Assembly: GCF_008364845.1 (NCBI RefSeq)
Contig: NZ_VTTP01000004.1
Span: 271,340 to 335,339 of the forward strand
Direction: 5' to 3'
Origin: Actinotalea subterranea
GTDB lineage: Bacteria; Actinomycetota; Actinomycetes; Actinomycetales; Cellulomonadaceae
Length of the DNA: 64,000 bases
The notes beneath the pieces are model-generated. The model had not been told where the DNA came from and searched no databases. It saw only the letters and a program-made list of their open reading frames with translations. Positions 52,020 through 61,024 of this stretch are shown in pieces. Numbering within the stretch: position 1 is the stretch's first letter; the number at the start of each line of letters is the position of its first letter. Made by a program: the position numbers and the translations under genes.

Positions 52020-52364
52020 GGCACCCCTCTTCCCGGGGTCTCGCAAGGCGCATCGGCTCGCGACGCGACACCGGGCCATTCCCGGGGCGTGTCAGCAACG
52101 TTGCCACGATGCGCCGCGCAACGGAAGCGTCCGCCGATGCCGCCGATGCCGCCGCCGTCGCGATCGCGGCGTGGTCATCCGTCAACACGATCTGCGGCCG
52201 GTTGAGCAGTCCGTCCGGATGCCGCGACCGATCTGCGGTGACCGGTCGAATGTCCTCGCTGACTTGCTCACCGATCCTGGCGCACCCGCCGATGGTGCTC
52301 CCGGGCTGGCGATCAACGACAACCCGCGGCACTCCCACGCCCTCGGCCACTGAACCGATGGAGG
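52020..52364. other. Intergenic stretch without a supported gene
   Basis: A minus-strand frame with start near 52350 reads through this region and has some protein-like composition (PGSTIGGCARIGEQVSEDI), but it continues across the supported membrane protein gene in another frame and lacks a ribosome-binding site. Nothing else was identified. Confidence 0.3.
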
Positions 52365-52862
52365 TCAGCCTTCACGGTCAGGTTCGGGGAGGTGTGCCTC
52401 GATGAGGTCGATGATCTCGGGGGCGTCTGGCTCGACCTTGGGCCGGAATCGGTGCACCTGGCCGTCGGGGGTGAGGAGGAACTTCTCGAAGTTCCAGGTG
52501 ACGCGCCCCGCCTTCCCGCTGGCATCGGGGGTGCGGGTCAACTCGGCGTAGAGAGGGTGCCGTGATCTACCGTTGACCTTGACCCGCTCGAACATCGGAA
52601 AGGTCACGCCCCACGTCGTCGAGCAGTATTCCTTGATGGCGTCCTCGGTTCCCAGCTCCTGCAGGAACTGGTTGCTCGGGAACCCGAGCACGGTGAAACC
52701 TCGCTGCCCATAGGTGCGCTGGAGGGCCTCGAGCTTGTCGTACTGGGGTGCGAGGCCGCACCGCGAGGCGACGTTGACGATCAGCCTGACCTGCTCGGCG
52801 TACCTGGCCAGGGTCGTGACTTCGCCGTCGATCGTCGTGACCGGGATGTCGTCGATCGCCAT
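52365..52862 (-). CDS. Glutathione peroxidase-family thiol peroxidase
   Basis: This 165-aa protein reduces peroxides; in actinobacteria this family usually depends on thioredoxin or mycothiol rather than glutathione. It has the active-site NVASRCGLAPQY with Cys35, the FPSNQFLQELG motif and the conserved WNFEKFLLTPDGQV. A second conserved cysteine lies in EYCSTTWGVTF. ATG at 52862 precedes the first strand of the thioredoxin fold. The gene is monocistronic by layout. Confidence 0.92.
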   Translation of the reverse strand: MAIDDIPVTTIDGEVTTLARYAEQVRLIVNVASRCGLAPQYDKLEALQRTYGQRGFTVLGFPSNQFLQELGTEDAIKEYCSTTWGVTFPMFERVKVNGRSRHPLYAELTRTPDASGKAGRVTWNFEKFLLTPDGQVHRFRPKVEPDAPEIIDLIEAHLPEPDREG

Positions 52863-53057
52863 GCGTCCTCAACACCGCGGCGAGAACGGGCATTCCCGCC
52901 CCGGCGGTGCCAGCGGGTGGCGCGATGGCCCCTGAGCGGGCCGCCCGCGATGGAGTTGGTCGCTCAGCGCGGGCAACTCTCTCGGGCTCGAGCCGCGCGC
53001 ACCCCGCTCACCGGAGCCGCGGGCGTGGCGAGCTCACACGTGTGCACGGATCGTCGG

Positions 53058-53645
53058 TCACGTGCTGGTAGCGCGGGCGACATCTCGGGCCGGGTGCCGT
53101 GCTCGGTCGGCATTGGCTGACGGTGTCGCCTGCCCCGATTGCCTGCCCGGCGTTCCACCGGCCTCGTCACCGTAGACCTGCTCTGCGGCTCGCCGCAGCG
53201 CCGCGAACGCCGTGGCTATGGTCTGCACGCTGTCGTCGTCCAGCCGGGACAGGAGTGCGACTCGATGTCCGGCGCCTTCGGCCATTAGCTGCTCGACCAG
53301 GTCTGTGCCTTGAGCTGTGGGGTGTACGTGTCTGGCGCGCCGGTCGGTCGGGTCGGCCACACGCTCGACCAGGCCTCGGTCTTCGAGCCTGTCCACCAGC
53401 CCGGTCACCGACGCTGGGGTGATCTTCAGCGCGTCGGCGAGTTCGTGGCTCATGAGGGAGCCGTCGGCGTGCAGCAGCAAAAGGACCTTGAGCTGCTGCA
53501 TCGTCAAGGTCGTCTGCAGCAGGGCGGTGAACTGGACGCGTGAGAAGAGGCGTATCAGCGCCGCCTCGTCGGCGGCGATCGTTGCCATCGCCGCGTCGCG
53601 TTCCACCGTAGTCACCTGGTTCTTCGGTAAGCCCGTACTATTCAT
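53058..53645 (-). CDS. MarR-family transcriptional regulator
   Basis: This 195-aa dimeric winged-helix repressor has TMQQLKVLLLLHADGSLMSH, the recognition region LADALKITPASVTGLVDRLEDRGL and the wing RVADPTDRRARHVHPT. It is divergent from the RND exporter gene with only 27 bp between starts, so it most likely represses that pump and itself. A candidate operator lies at 53632-53664. The C-terminal 40 residues are polar and probably disordered. Confidence 0.88.
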   Translation of the reverse strand: MNSTGLPKNQVTTVERDAAMATIAADEAALIRLFSRVQFTALLQTTLTMQQLKVLLLLHADGSLMSHELADALKITPASVTGLVDRLEDRGLVERVADPTDRRARHVHPTAQGTDLVEQLMAEGAGHRVALLSRLDDDSVQTIATAFAALRRAAEQVYGDEAGGTPGRQSGQATPSANADRARHPARDVARATST

Positions 53646-53664
53646 CTCAGACCGACTATACGGG
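53632..53664. promoter_or_regulatory. Inverted repeat between marR-type gene and exporter gene
   Basis: CCCGTA at 53632-53637 and TACGGG at 53659-53664 form an inverted repeat spanning the divergent starts. The arms are short (6 bp) and centre about 27 bp apart. A MarR dimer binding here would block both genes. Confidence 0.45.
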
Positions 53665-53672
53665 AGATCTCC

Positions 53673-56600
53673 ATGACTCGCCTCGCCCGGCTGAGCCTTG
53701 CCAACCGCGCCGTGGTGGCACTGGCCACCCTCATCCTCGTCGTGGCGGGCGTGTTGTCGACCACGTCGCTGAAGCAGGAGCTCATCCCCTCCTTGGAGAT
53801 CCCGCTGGCGGTCGTGGTGACTCCGCTTCCGGGCGCGGCTCCGGACGTCGTGGAGCGGCAGGTGACCGAGGTGGTCGAGGCTGCCGTCAGCGGTGTTGAA
53901 GGTCTGGAGGGGACCGAATCCACGAGCAGCAACAGCCTGTCTGTGGTGTCGGTCGAGCTCGCCTACGGCACCGACCTGCAGGCGGCCCAGCAGGACCTGG
54001 AGCAGGCCGTGACTCGGGCGGGCACCGGCCTTCCGCCGGGCGTCACACCATCGGTGATCACCGGCAGCATCGACCAGCTTCCGGTGGTGCAGCTGGCGGT
54101 GGCTGCCCCGCAGCTGGATGAGCAGGAGCTCGTGACCCGGGTGGAGGAGGAGGTCGTTCCGCGGTTGCGCGGGGTGGAGGGGGTCCGGGAGGTCACCCTG
54201 TCGGGGGCGCGTGAGGTGCGGGTGGAGGTCGTGCCCGACCCGGTGGCCCTGGCGGCCACGGGGATCGGCCTGGATGCTCTCAGTTCCGCGTTGCAGGCCA
54301 ACGGCGTGGTGATCCCGGCCGGGACGGTCACCGACGGGCAGCGCAGCCTGAACGTCGTGGTGGGCCAGCGGTTGTCCTCGGTGCAGGACATCGCGTCGAT
54401 CGCGCTGCCCACCGCTGACCCCTCCGGGGCACCGGTCGTGCTGGGAGACGTGGCCACGGTCGAGCAGGCACAGGTTCCCGCCACCTCGTATGCCCGGACC
54501 AACGGCCAAGCGAGCATCGCCCTGGCGATCACCAAGACCCCTGACGGCAACACCGTCAGCGTCTCCCATGACGTGCGGGACCTGATCCCGGGGATCGAGG
54601 CGGCGCTGGGCGAGGGGGCCGCGGTCGACGTGGTCTTCGACCAGGCCCCGTTCATCGAGAAGTCCATCGAGGACCTGAGCACCGAGGGCCTCCTCGGCCT
54701 GATCTTCGCCGTGATTGTGATCATGCTGTTCCTGCTGTCGCTGCGCTCCACCTTGGTCACGGCGATCTCCATCCCGCTGTCGTTACTGATCGCGATGACC
54801 GGGCTGCTGGTCGGTGGGTACTCCCTGAACATCCTGACCCTGGGGGCGCTGACGGTCGCGGTCGGGCGGGTCGTGGACGACTCGATCGTGGTGATCGAGA
54901 ACATCAAGCGCCACCTCGGCTATGGGGAGCCCAAGGCGCAGGCGATCTTGACCGCGGTGCGTGAGGTCGCCGGCGCCGTGACGTCTTCGACCATCACCAC
55001 CGCTGCGGTGTTCGTGCCCATCGGGATCGTCGGCGGTCAGGTCGGTGAGCTGTTCCGGCCCTTCGCCTTCACCGTGGCCGTCGCGTTGCTGGCCTCCCTG
55101 CTGGTGTCCTTGACCATCATCCCGGTGCTGGCCTATTGGTTCCTGCGCGCCCCGGCAGGCGACCAGGTGGACCGGGACCGCGTCGAGGAGCGCGAACGCC
55201 ACGGACTTCTCCAGCGCAGCTACCTGCCGGTGCTGCGCGGAGCCCTCGGCCACCCGGTGATCACCTTGGTGATCGCAGCGGCCGTGCTCGGTGGAACGGT
55301 CGCAGCCTCGACGCGCCTGGAGACCAACTTCATCGGCGACGCCGGGCAGAACACGCTCAGCGTCAACCAGCAGCTGCCTGCCGGGACCAGCCTGGAGGTC
55401 ACCGATGCCGCCGCACGGCAGGTCGAGGAGGTCATCGCCGAGCTGGACGGCGTCGAGACCTACCAGGTCACCGTGGGCTCGGGTGGAAGCGGACTGCAGA
55501 CCGCCTTCCTGGGCGGTGGCGGCGGGTCGAACACGGCCACCTTCGCGATCACCACCGACCTGGACGCCGACCAGGCACGCGTCGAGCAGGACCTTCGTGC
55601 CGCGATCGCGGACGTGGAGGACGCCGGGGAGCTGACCGTGACCACCGGCCAGGCCGGGTTCGGTCTGCCGCCGGTGGAGGTCGTGGTCAGCGCCGACGAC
55701 GACCAGACCCTCCGCCAAGCCGCCGACATGGTCGCCGGGGCCATGGCAGAGGTCCGGGGCACGACCGACGTCGTGAACAACCTGGCCTCAGACGCGCCAG
55801 CCGTGCAGATCCAGGTCGACCGCGAGGCGGCCACCCAGGCCGGCACCAGCGAGAGCGCGATCGGGCAGGCGATGGCCGGCCTGCTGCGTGGCGCGCCGAT
55901 CGGTCAGGCGGACATCGCCGGACGCACCACCGACGTCGTGGTGCTCCTGGGCCAGGCCCCCGCCGACGTCCAGGCGCTGCGCGAGACCCCCATCCCCACC
56001 GGCACTGGGATCGTCCCCCTGGGGCAGGTCGCCGAGGTCAGCGAGGTCCAGCAGCCCACCAGCCTGACCCGCCAGGACGGGCAGCGCACCGCCACGGTGA
56101 CCGCCACCGCGACCGATCAGAACCTCGGCGGGATCACCACCCGCCTGCAAGAACAGCTCGACACCCTCAACCTGCCCGACGGAGCAGAAGCCGAGATCGC
56201 AGGCGTCAGCGCCGAGCAGCAGTCCGCATTCGCCGACCTGTACCTGGCCCTGCTGGCCTCCATCGCCATCGTCTACCTGGTGATGGTCGCCACATTCCGC
56301 TCCCTGCTCCAGCCGGTCATCCTGCTGGTGTCGGTTCCGTTCGCCGCCACCGGTGCGCTGGCCCTGCTCCTGGTCACGGGTACCCCCCTGGGTGTGCCGT
56401 CGCTGATCGGGCTCCTCATGCTCGTCGGCATCGTGGTGACCAACGCGATCGTGCTCATCGACTTGGTCAACCAGAAGCGCGAACAGGGCCTGAGTGTGGT
56501 CGACGCGGTGATCGAGGGGTCCCGGTACCGGCTGCGGCCGATCCTGATGACCGCGGCGGCGACCATCGGCGCTCTGACCCCCATGGCACTGGGACTGACA

Positions 56601-56774
56601 GGCGGCAGCGTGTTCATCTCCCAGCCGCTGGCCCTGGTGGTCATCGGCGGGCTGACCACCTCCACCCTCCTGACGCTGGTGCTCGTCCCGGTCCTGTACA
56701 ACCTCACCGAACACGCCAGCACAGCCCTGCGTGAGCGCCGAGGCCGCCGGAGGGCCACCACCCTCCCGGTATGA
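53673..56774 (+). CDS. RND-family exporter (HAE1/AcrB-like)
   Basis: This 1033-aa proton-driven exporter has 12 membrane helices in the usual 1+5+1+5 arrangement and two large extracytoplasmic loops. The N-terminus is LSLANRAVVALATLILVVAG. The proton-relay aspartates are expected in VAVGRVVDDSIVVIENIKRH, and the second-half counterpart is in GIVVTNAIVLIDLVNQ. Gram-positive RND pumps work without an outer-membrane channel, and no membrane-fusion gene is adjacent. The divergent MarR protein probably regulates it. Confidence 0.9.
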   Translation: MTRLARLSLANRAVVALATLILVVAGVLSTTSLKQELIPSLEIPLAVVVTPLPGAAPDVVERQVTEVVEAAVSGVEGLEGTESTSSNSLSVVSVELAYGTDLQAAQQDLEQAVTRAGTGLPPGVTPSVITGSIDQLPVVQLAVAAPQLDEQELVTRVEEEVVPRLRGVEGVREVTLSGAREVRVEVVPDPVALAATGIGLDALSSALQANGVVIPAGTVTDGQRSLNVVVGQRLSSVQDIASIALPTADPSGAPVVLGDVATVEQAQVPATSYARTNGQASIALAITKTPDGNTVSVSHDVRDLIPGIEAALGEGAAVDVVFDQAPFIEKSIEDLSTEGLLGLIFAVIVIMLFLLSLRSTLVTAISIPLSLLIAMTGLLVGGYSLNILTLGALTVAVGRVVDDSIVVIENIKRHLGYGEPKAQAILTAVREVAGAVTSSTITTAAVFVPIGIVGGQVGELFRPFAFTVAVALLASLLVSLTIIPVLAYWFLRAPAGDQVDRDRVEERERHGLLQRSYLPVLRGALGHPVITLVIAAAVLGGTVAASTRLETNFIGDAGQNTLSVNQQLPAGTSLEVTDAAARQVEEVIAELDGVETYQVTVGSGGSGLQTAFLGGGGGSNTATFAITTDLDADQARVEQDLRAAIADVEDAGELTVTTGQAGFGLPPVEVVVSADDDQTLRQAADMVAGAMAEVRGTTDVVNNLASDAPAVQIQVDREAATQAGTSESAIGQAMAGLLRGAPIGQADIAGRTTDVVVLLGQAPADVQALRETPIPTGTGIVPLGQVAEVSEVQQPTSLTRQDGQRTATVTATATDQNLGGITTRLQEQLDTLNLPDGAEAEIAGVSAEQQSAFADLYLALLASIAIVYLVMVATFRSLLQPVILLVSVPFAATGALALLLVTGTPLGVPSLIGLLMLVGIVVTNAIVLIDLVNQKREQGLSVVDAVIEGSRYRLRPILMTAAATIGALTPMALGLTGGSVFISQPLALVVIGGLTTSTLLTLVLVPVLYNLTEHASTALRERRGRRRATTLPV

Positions 56775-57048
56775 CACCCGACACCTCACGGCGGTGTCCG
56801 GCAGCCCATGATTCACAGTGGTTCCGGTCGACCAATGCAGCGGGGTTCCTGCACCGGCGCACCTGGGCCAACCAGGCCGAGCGCGCCTCGGCGAGCTTCG
56901 AGTGCCAGCGCCACCCCGGCCTCAGTTACCGGTCCCGGACGACTTCGCGGACCTTCACACCGCCGCCTTGACCGTGGCACGATCAACGGACCGTCCGGGG
57001 ATAGTGCGTCAGGCTCCCGGCAGCACGACCTCAACGAAGGGGTTGGCG

Positions 57049-58062
57049 ATGAAGGCAGCGCGGTTGCACGAGTTTGGCGGTGACTTCGTGGTGGAGGAGG
57101 TTCCGACGCCGGAGCCCGGTCCCGGTGAGGTGCGGGTCCGCGTCGGCGGGTCGGGCGCCTGCCACTCCGACCTGCACGTCCGGACGGGGGAGATCCCCGT
57201 CCACCTTCCCGCCCTGTTGGGCCACGAGAACGCAGGGTGGGTCGACGCCATCGGTCAGGGCGCCGAGGGCTTTGAGATCGGTGAACCCGTCGTGGTCTTC
57301 GGCGGGTGGGGCTGCGGCCGCTGCCGTGTGTGCCTGGGCGGCCAAGAGCAGCTGTGCGACACCATGCGGTGGGGCGGTATCGGCCCCGACGGTGGCTACG
57401 CCGACTACATGGTCGTGCCGAGCACCCGGCACCTGCTGGCCGCTGGCGACCTGGACCCGGCCCTCGCCGCCCCGCTGACCGACGCGGCACTCACCCCGTA
57501 CTCCGCGGTGAAGAAGGCCCTCCCGCGCCTGGTGCCCGGCACCACCGCGGTGCTGGTTGGCGCCGGTGGGCTCGGCCAGTACGGGCTGCAGTTCCTCAAG
57601 CTCCTCTCCCCGGCGGCGGTGGTGGTCGTCGACAGCTCGGCGGACAAGCGGCGCCTCGCCCTGGACCTCGGCGCCGACCAGGTGGTCGACCCGTCGGACG
57701 CCGACGCCATGGAGCAGATCAAGGCCGCCAGCCACGGCGAAGGCGCAGCGGTCGCACTGGACTTCGTCGGGGCCGACGCGACGATGAGGCTGGGGGCCTC
57801 GTCGCTTGGCCCGCAGGGCCTGTTCGTCCTGGTGGGCCTGGCGGGAGGTTCCTACCCGTTCTCGTTCTTCTCCCTGCCCGTCCAGGCGACGCTGACCAGC
57901 AGCAGCTGGGGCAGCCGCAACGAGCTGGAGGAGGTCCTCGCCATGGCCCGGACCGGCCGCCTGGTCTCCACGATCGAGCGGCACCCGCTGAGCGAGATCA
58001 ACGACGTCTTCGCGCGCCTCGCCGCCGGCCAGGTCCAGGGCCGTGCCGTCCTGATCCCCTGA
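57049..58062 (+). CDS. Zinc-dependent alcohol dehydrogenase (MDR family)
   Basis: This 337-aa NAD(P)-dependent dehydrogenase has catalytic zinc ligands C38 and H59-E60 (ACHSDLH, GHENAG) and the structural zinc cluster C89, C92, C95 and C103. The nucleotide motif is VLVGAGGLGQYGLQFLK. ATG at 57049 starts the usual first strand (KAARLHEFGG). A longer upstream frame is not supported. The substrate is unknown; aldehydes, alcohols or similar are possible. It is followed by a divergent-facing HxlR regulator gene. Confidence 0.9.
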   Translation: MKAARLHEFGGDFVVEEVPTPEPGPGEVRVRVGGSGACHSDLHVRTGEIPVHLPALLGHENAGWVDAIGQGAEGFEIGEPVVVFGGWGCGRCRVCLGGQEQLCDTMRWGGIGPDGGYADYMVVPSTRHLLAAGDLDPALAAPLTDAALTPYSAVKKALPRLVPGTTAVLVGAGGLGQYGLQFLKLLSPAAVVVVDSSADKRRLALDLGADQVVDPSDADAMEQIKAASHGEGAAVALDFVGADATMRLGASSLGPQGLFVLVGLAGGSYPFSFFSLPVQATLTSSSWGSRNELEEVLAMARTGRLVSTIERHPLSEINDVFARLAAGQVQGRAVLIP

Positions 58063-58189
58063 GCACTCCTGGACTTCGTCCCGCTAGGGCGCGTCTGCCA
58101 CGGCGAGGGTCACCATGCGCTGAGCGGCGCCGTCGTCGTCGCCGCCATCATCACCTGGCGGAAGACAGCAGGCAGGACCCGGGTCCGGG

Positions 58190-58555
58190 CTAGTCAGCCG
58201 CCCGGCTCCATTCTGTAGCCCAGGAAGATATCGCGTCGATGACCGGGCCGAGAGCTCTCCCCTTGGTCGTCAGCACGTATCGCGGGGCGCCTGCTCCGAC
58301 CGGGCAGGTGCGCGAGAGGAGCCCTTCGCGTTCCAGCTCCCGTAGCCTCTCGGCCAGCAGGCGGTCCGAGAGCCCGGGGATGACGGCGCGGATCTCACTG
58401 AAGCGCTCCGCGTGGGCCATCAGGGCGTGCAGGATGACACCGTTCCACCGTCGACCGAGCAGCTCGACGGTCTGGTGAAACGACGGACAGTAGCGGCCGC
58501 AGTCATCGCCCGCGGGACCGACCGCCTCGTCCGCCACCTCGCCCTCCACGTCCAC
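58190..58555 (-). CDS. HxlR-family transcriptional regulator
   Basis: This 121-aa winged-helix protein begins with a Cys-containing start (DDCGRYCPSFHQTVELLGRR) followed by the HxlR pattern WNGVILHALM, then RFSEIRAVIPGLSDRLLAERLRELE and a wing. The cysteines could sense reactive electrophiles. The start is uncertain: GTG at 58555 or a later in-frame GTG. It converges with the dehydrogenase gene and sits next to the inverted repeat of an IS30 element whose insertion may have displaced its upstream region. Confidence 0.82.
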   Translation of the reverse strand: MDVEGEVADEAVGPAGDDCGRYCPSFHQTVELLGRRWNGVILHALMAHAERFSEIRAVIPGLSDRLLAERLRELEREGLLSRTCPVGAGAPRYVLTTKGRALGPVIDAISSWATEWSRAAD

Positions 58556-58581
58556 TCAAGCGTGATTTGTCGACGCTTCGT

Positions 58582-59943
58582 GAAAACTGACCCCCTGGCG
58601 CCGAGGTGGTTTCCAGCGGTCATCGCAACGGCAGGTGGTTGGGCGAGGCTAGCAGTGCGCTGAAGAGGACGGCTGGAGGGCGGTGGTCGAGGACTGCTCG
58701 GGGTCGGGCGTTGAGTTCGTCGGCGACGGCTTGCAGGTCGGTCGGGGTGTGCCGGGATAGGTCGGTGCCCTTGGGGAAGTACTGGCGCAGGAGGCCGTTC
58801 GTGTTCTCGTTGCTGCCGCGCTGCCAGGGTGAGTGCGCGTCGCAGAAGTAGATGCGGGTCCCCAGGGCGTGGGTGATCTCCTGGTGCCGGGACATCTCGG
58901 TGCCCTGGTCCCAGGTGATCGACGAGCGAAGGCGGGTCGGCAAGCTGGCGAGGTCGTCGATGAGTGCGTCGGCCAGGGCGCGGGAGTCTTGTCTGGGCAG
59001 GTGGATGAGCCTGACGAATCTGGTCTGGCGCTCGACCAGGGTGCCGATCGCGGACCGGTGACCGGGCCCGACGATGAGGTCGCCCTCCCACGCACCTGGG
59101 ACGGTGCGGTCGGTGGGGTCGAACGGGCGATCGTGGACGGTCAGGCCGGGCGTTGTGAACCGATGTCGGCGTTGCTCCAGGCGCCGGTGCGCGCGTCGGT
59201 GGTCACGACCGGTGCGCAGCGGAGACCGCGCCGGGTGACGCGCGATCGGTGGCCTGGTCAGCGGGCTGCCAGGACGGTAGATGGCCTGGTAGATCGACTC
59301 TGGACACAGGCTCATCGCGGCATCGCCCGGGAACCGCAGGCCCAGCTCGCGGCTGATCTGCTGCGGGCTCCACCGCTGCCTGAGGTGCTCGAGCAGGAAC
59401 GACTCGAGCGCCGGGGTCGTGAGCCAGCGCGGCCGACGTGGTCGGCGCCGCCGCATCGCCGCCTTGTGATGAGCCTCGAAGGGCCGGTACTGCCCGTCGC
59501 GCCGGCCGTTGCGACGCAGCTCTCGGCTCACGGTCGAGGGCGAGCGACCAACTGCGGCCGCGATCGCGCGCACGCTCTGGCCTGCGCGGTGCAGGTCGGC
59601 GATCTCGATCCGCTCATGCTGGGACAAGAACCGCGGGCTGATCGGCGAGGCCGCCAGGCGGTCGATGGGCGGGACGAACCCGACGACCTCGCCATCGCGG
59701 TAGACCTTGAACCCGTTGCGCCAGTTCCGGCTCGTGGAGCGGGAGACGCCGACCTCCCGGCGCGCGGCCGCGGCCGTCCATCCACGAGCCAGGAGACGGA
59801 AGAACTGGGCCTGCTTGGCCGACTGACGGCGACGGCCAGGACCCTTCGGAACACGGCGAGAGGTCGACAACACGAACCCCGATTCTGGAGGACGTGTTGC
59901 GACGACGGCTGGAAACCACCCCGGCAGTAGGGGGTCAGTTTTC
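58582..59943 (-). mobile_element. Second IS30-family element
   Basis: The left end starts GAAAACTGACCCCCTGGCGC and the right end, in reverse complement, starts GAAAACTGACCCCCTACTGC. They form inverted repeats of about 48 bp with some mismatches. Length is 1362 bp. These ends are unrelated to those of the 49826-51273 element, so the two belong to different IS30 groups. No obvious target duplication was found. Confidence 0.85.
58620..59873 (-). CDS. IS30-family transposase, intact
   Basis: This 417-aa DDE transposase has the N-terminal HTH (WTAAAARREVGVSRSTSRNW), a second HTH (GQSVRAIAAAVGRSPSTVSREL) and the catalytic core with PGAWEGDLIVG, ITWDQGTEM and NENTNGLLRQYFPKGTDLS. GTG at 59873 was chosen; the open frame extends to 59993 but outside the element. 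The gene seems uninterrupted. Confidence 0.9.
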   Translation of the reverse strand: MLSTSRRVPKGPGRRRQSAKQAQFFRLLARGWTAAAARREVGVSRSTSRNWRNGFKVYRDGEVVGFVPPIDRLAASPISPRFLSQHERIEIADLHRAGQSVRAIAAAVGRSPSTVSRELRRNGRRDGQYRPFEAHHKAAMRRRRPRRPRWLTTPALESFLLEHLRQRWSPQQISRELGLRFPGDAAMSLCPESIYQAIYRPGSPLTRPPIARHPARSPLRTGRDHRRAHRRLEQRRHRFTTPGLTVHDRPFDPTDRTVPGAWEGDLIVGPGHRSAIGTLVERQTRFVRLIHLPRQDSRALADALIDDLASLPTRLRSSITWDQGTEMSRHQEITHALGTRIYFCDAHSPWQRGSNENTNGLLRQYFPKGTDLSRHTPTDLQAVADELNARPRAVLDHRPPAVLFSALLASPNHLPLR

Positions 59944-60032
59944 GCCCGGCGTTGACATGATTGACCCGCGCCCAGGGTACTGCTATACCTCAATCACTTA
60001 CTTCTAGTAAGCCGCGAACCTGGGAGGGTGAC

Positions 60033-60452
60033 GTGGAGGTCCTGGTGCTCATCGGCAGGATGGTCTTCGCCTTGCTCTTCCTCGGCTCAGGCTACGGACA
60101 CCTCGCACAGCGGAAGATGATGGCCGGTTACGCCGCCGGCAAGGGAGTGCCCGCCGCCAACCTGATGGTCCCGCTGACGGGGCTGCAGCTCCTGGCCGGC
60201 GCACTGATGGTGGCCCTGGGGATCTGGCCCGACGTCGGTGCCCTCCTGCTGGTGGCCTTCCTGGTGCCCACAGCCTTCATCATGCACGGTTTCTGGAACG
60301 AGACCGACCCCGGTGCCAAGGCCATGGAGCAGACCCAGTTCCTCAAAGACCTGGCCCTGGCCGGAGCGGCCCTGGTGATGTTCGCCGTCTTCGCCTACCT
60401 CGGCGACGATCTGGGCCTTGTCCTGGTCGGCCCGTTGTTCAGACTGTCGTGA
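60033..60452 (+). CDS. DoxX-family membrane protein
   Basis: This 139-aa membrane protein has four helices and the DoxX start VLIGRMVFALLFLGSGYGHL. DoxX proteins are often linked with oxidative stress or sulfur metabolism, but the molecular function is unsettled. GTG at 60033 has a strong GGGAGG upstream. Its stop overlaps the next gene (GTGA). Confidence 0.85.
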   Translation: MEVLVLIGRMVFALLFLGSGYGHLAQRKMMAGYAAGKGVPAANLMVPLTGLQLLAGALMVALGIWPDVGALLLVAFLVPTAFIMHGFWNETDPGAKAMEQTQFLKDLALAGAALVMFAVFAYLGDDLGLVLVGPLFRLS

Positions 60453-60952
60453 GCGACGCGGTCCCCGTGGCCATGCCCGAGCGCCCGGGCCCGCGACCCT
60501 CGACGACCCCGACCAACCCGCACACCCAGCTCGACCAGCAGCCGAGGGACGAAGGACCACGAAAGCGCCTCATCGGGCAGCTCGCCGACCTGCCGGGTGT
60601 GGTCTGGGGGGCCTCGAAGATCTCCGTCCCGGATGCACAAGCGCTCACGCTGCCTCGGGCCCCACACCGAGGGCCACCCGATGCGTTCATGATCGACACC
60701 GAGTTCGCCCACCTCCACCCGGCACCTGACCACTCCCTTCACCTTGTACTGCCGCCGGCGGCCGCCGAAGCCGCCATCGACGCTGGCTGGGCCGAGCAGC
60801 ACCCCATCGCCCGCCTTGGGCTGATCTCGCCGGGTGCGGTCATGGTCTACGCGCCACGTGACGCACACGAGGCGGACATCGCCGCCGACCTCGTCCGGGC
60901 GTCCTACGCCTACGCAACTGGTTCGACGCGTTCGCTCAGAGCGGAAACCTGA
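60449..60952 (+). CDS. Luciferase-domain (DUF5519-like) protein
   Basis: This 167-aa soluble protein ends with the conserved block AEFAHLHP-type, DHSLHLVLPPAAAEAAIDAG, WAEQHPIARLGL and VMVYAPRD. That resembles the so-called luciferase domain of DUF5519, named for its weak similarity to a luciferase accessory region; it is not a light-producing enzyme by this evidence. The N-terminal 35 residues are Pro-rich. It is co-translated with DoxX. Confidence 0.7.
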   Translation: MSDAVPVAMPERPGPRPSTTPTNPHTQLDQQPRDEGPRKRLIGQLADLPGVVWGASKISVPDAQALTLPRAPHRGPPDAFMIDTEFAHLHPAPDHSLHLVLPPAAAEAAIDAGWAEQHPIARLGLISPGAVMVYAPRDAHEADIAADLVRASYAYATGSTRSLRAET

Positions 60953-61024
60953 GCGGGCAAAGACGCCGCGGTCCGGCTCTCGGGTCCGCGCCGGATCCGA
61001 AGATCACTCAAGGAGGAGTGCCTC

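Noticed and set aside
52020..52350. Minus-strand frame starting near 52350 with partly protein-like sequence
   Set aside because: No ribosome-binding site or known motif, and it runs on through a better supported gene in another frame.
56775..57048. Possible gene fragment upstream of the alcohol dehydrogenase
   Set aside because: Short frames with some natural-looking sequence (WANQAERASASFECQ) exist, but no start or family could be recognised.
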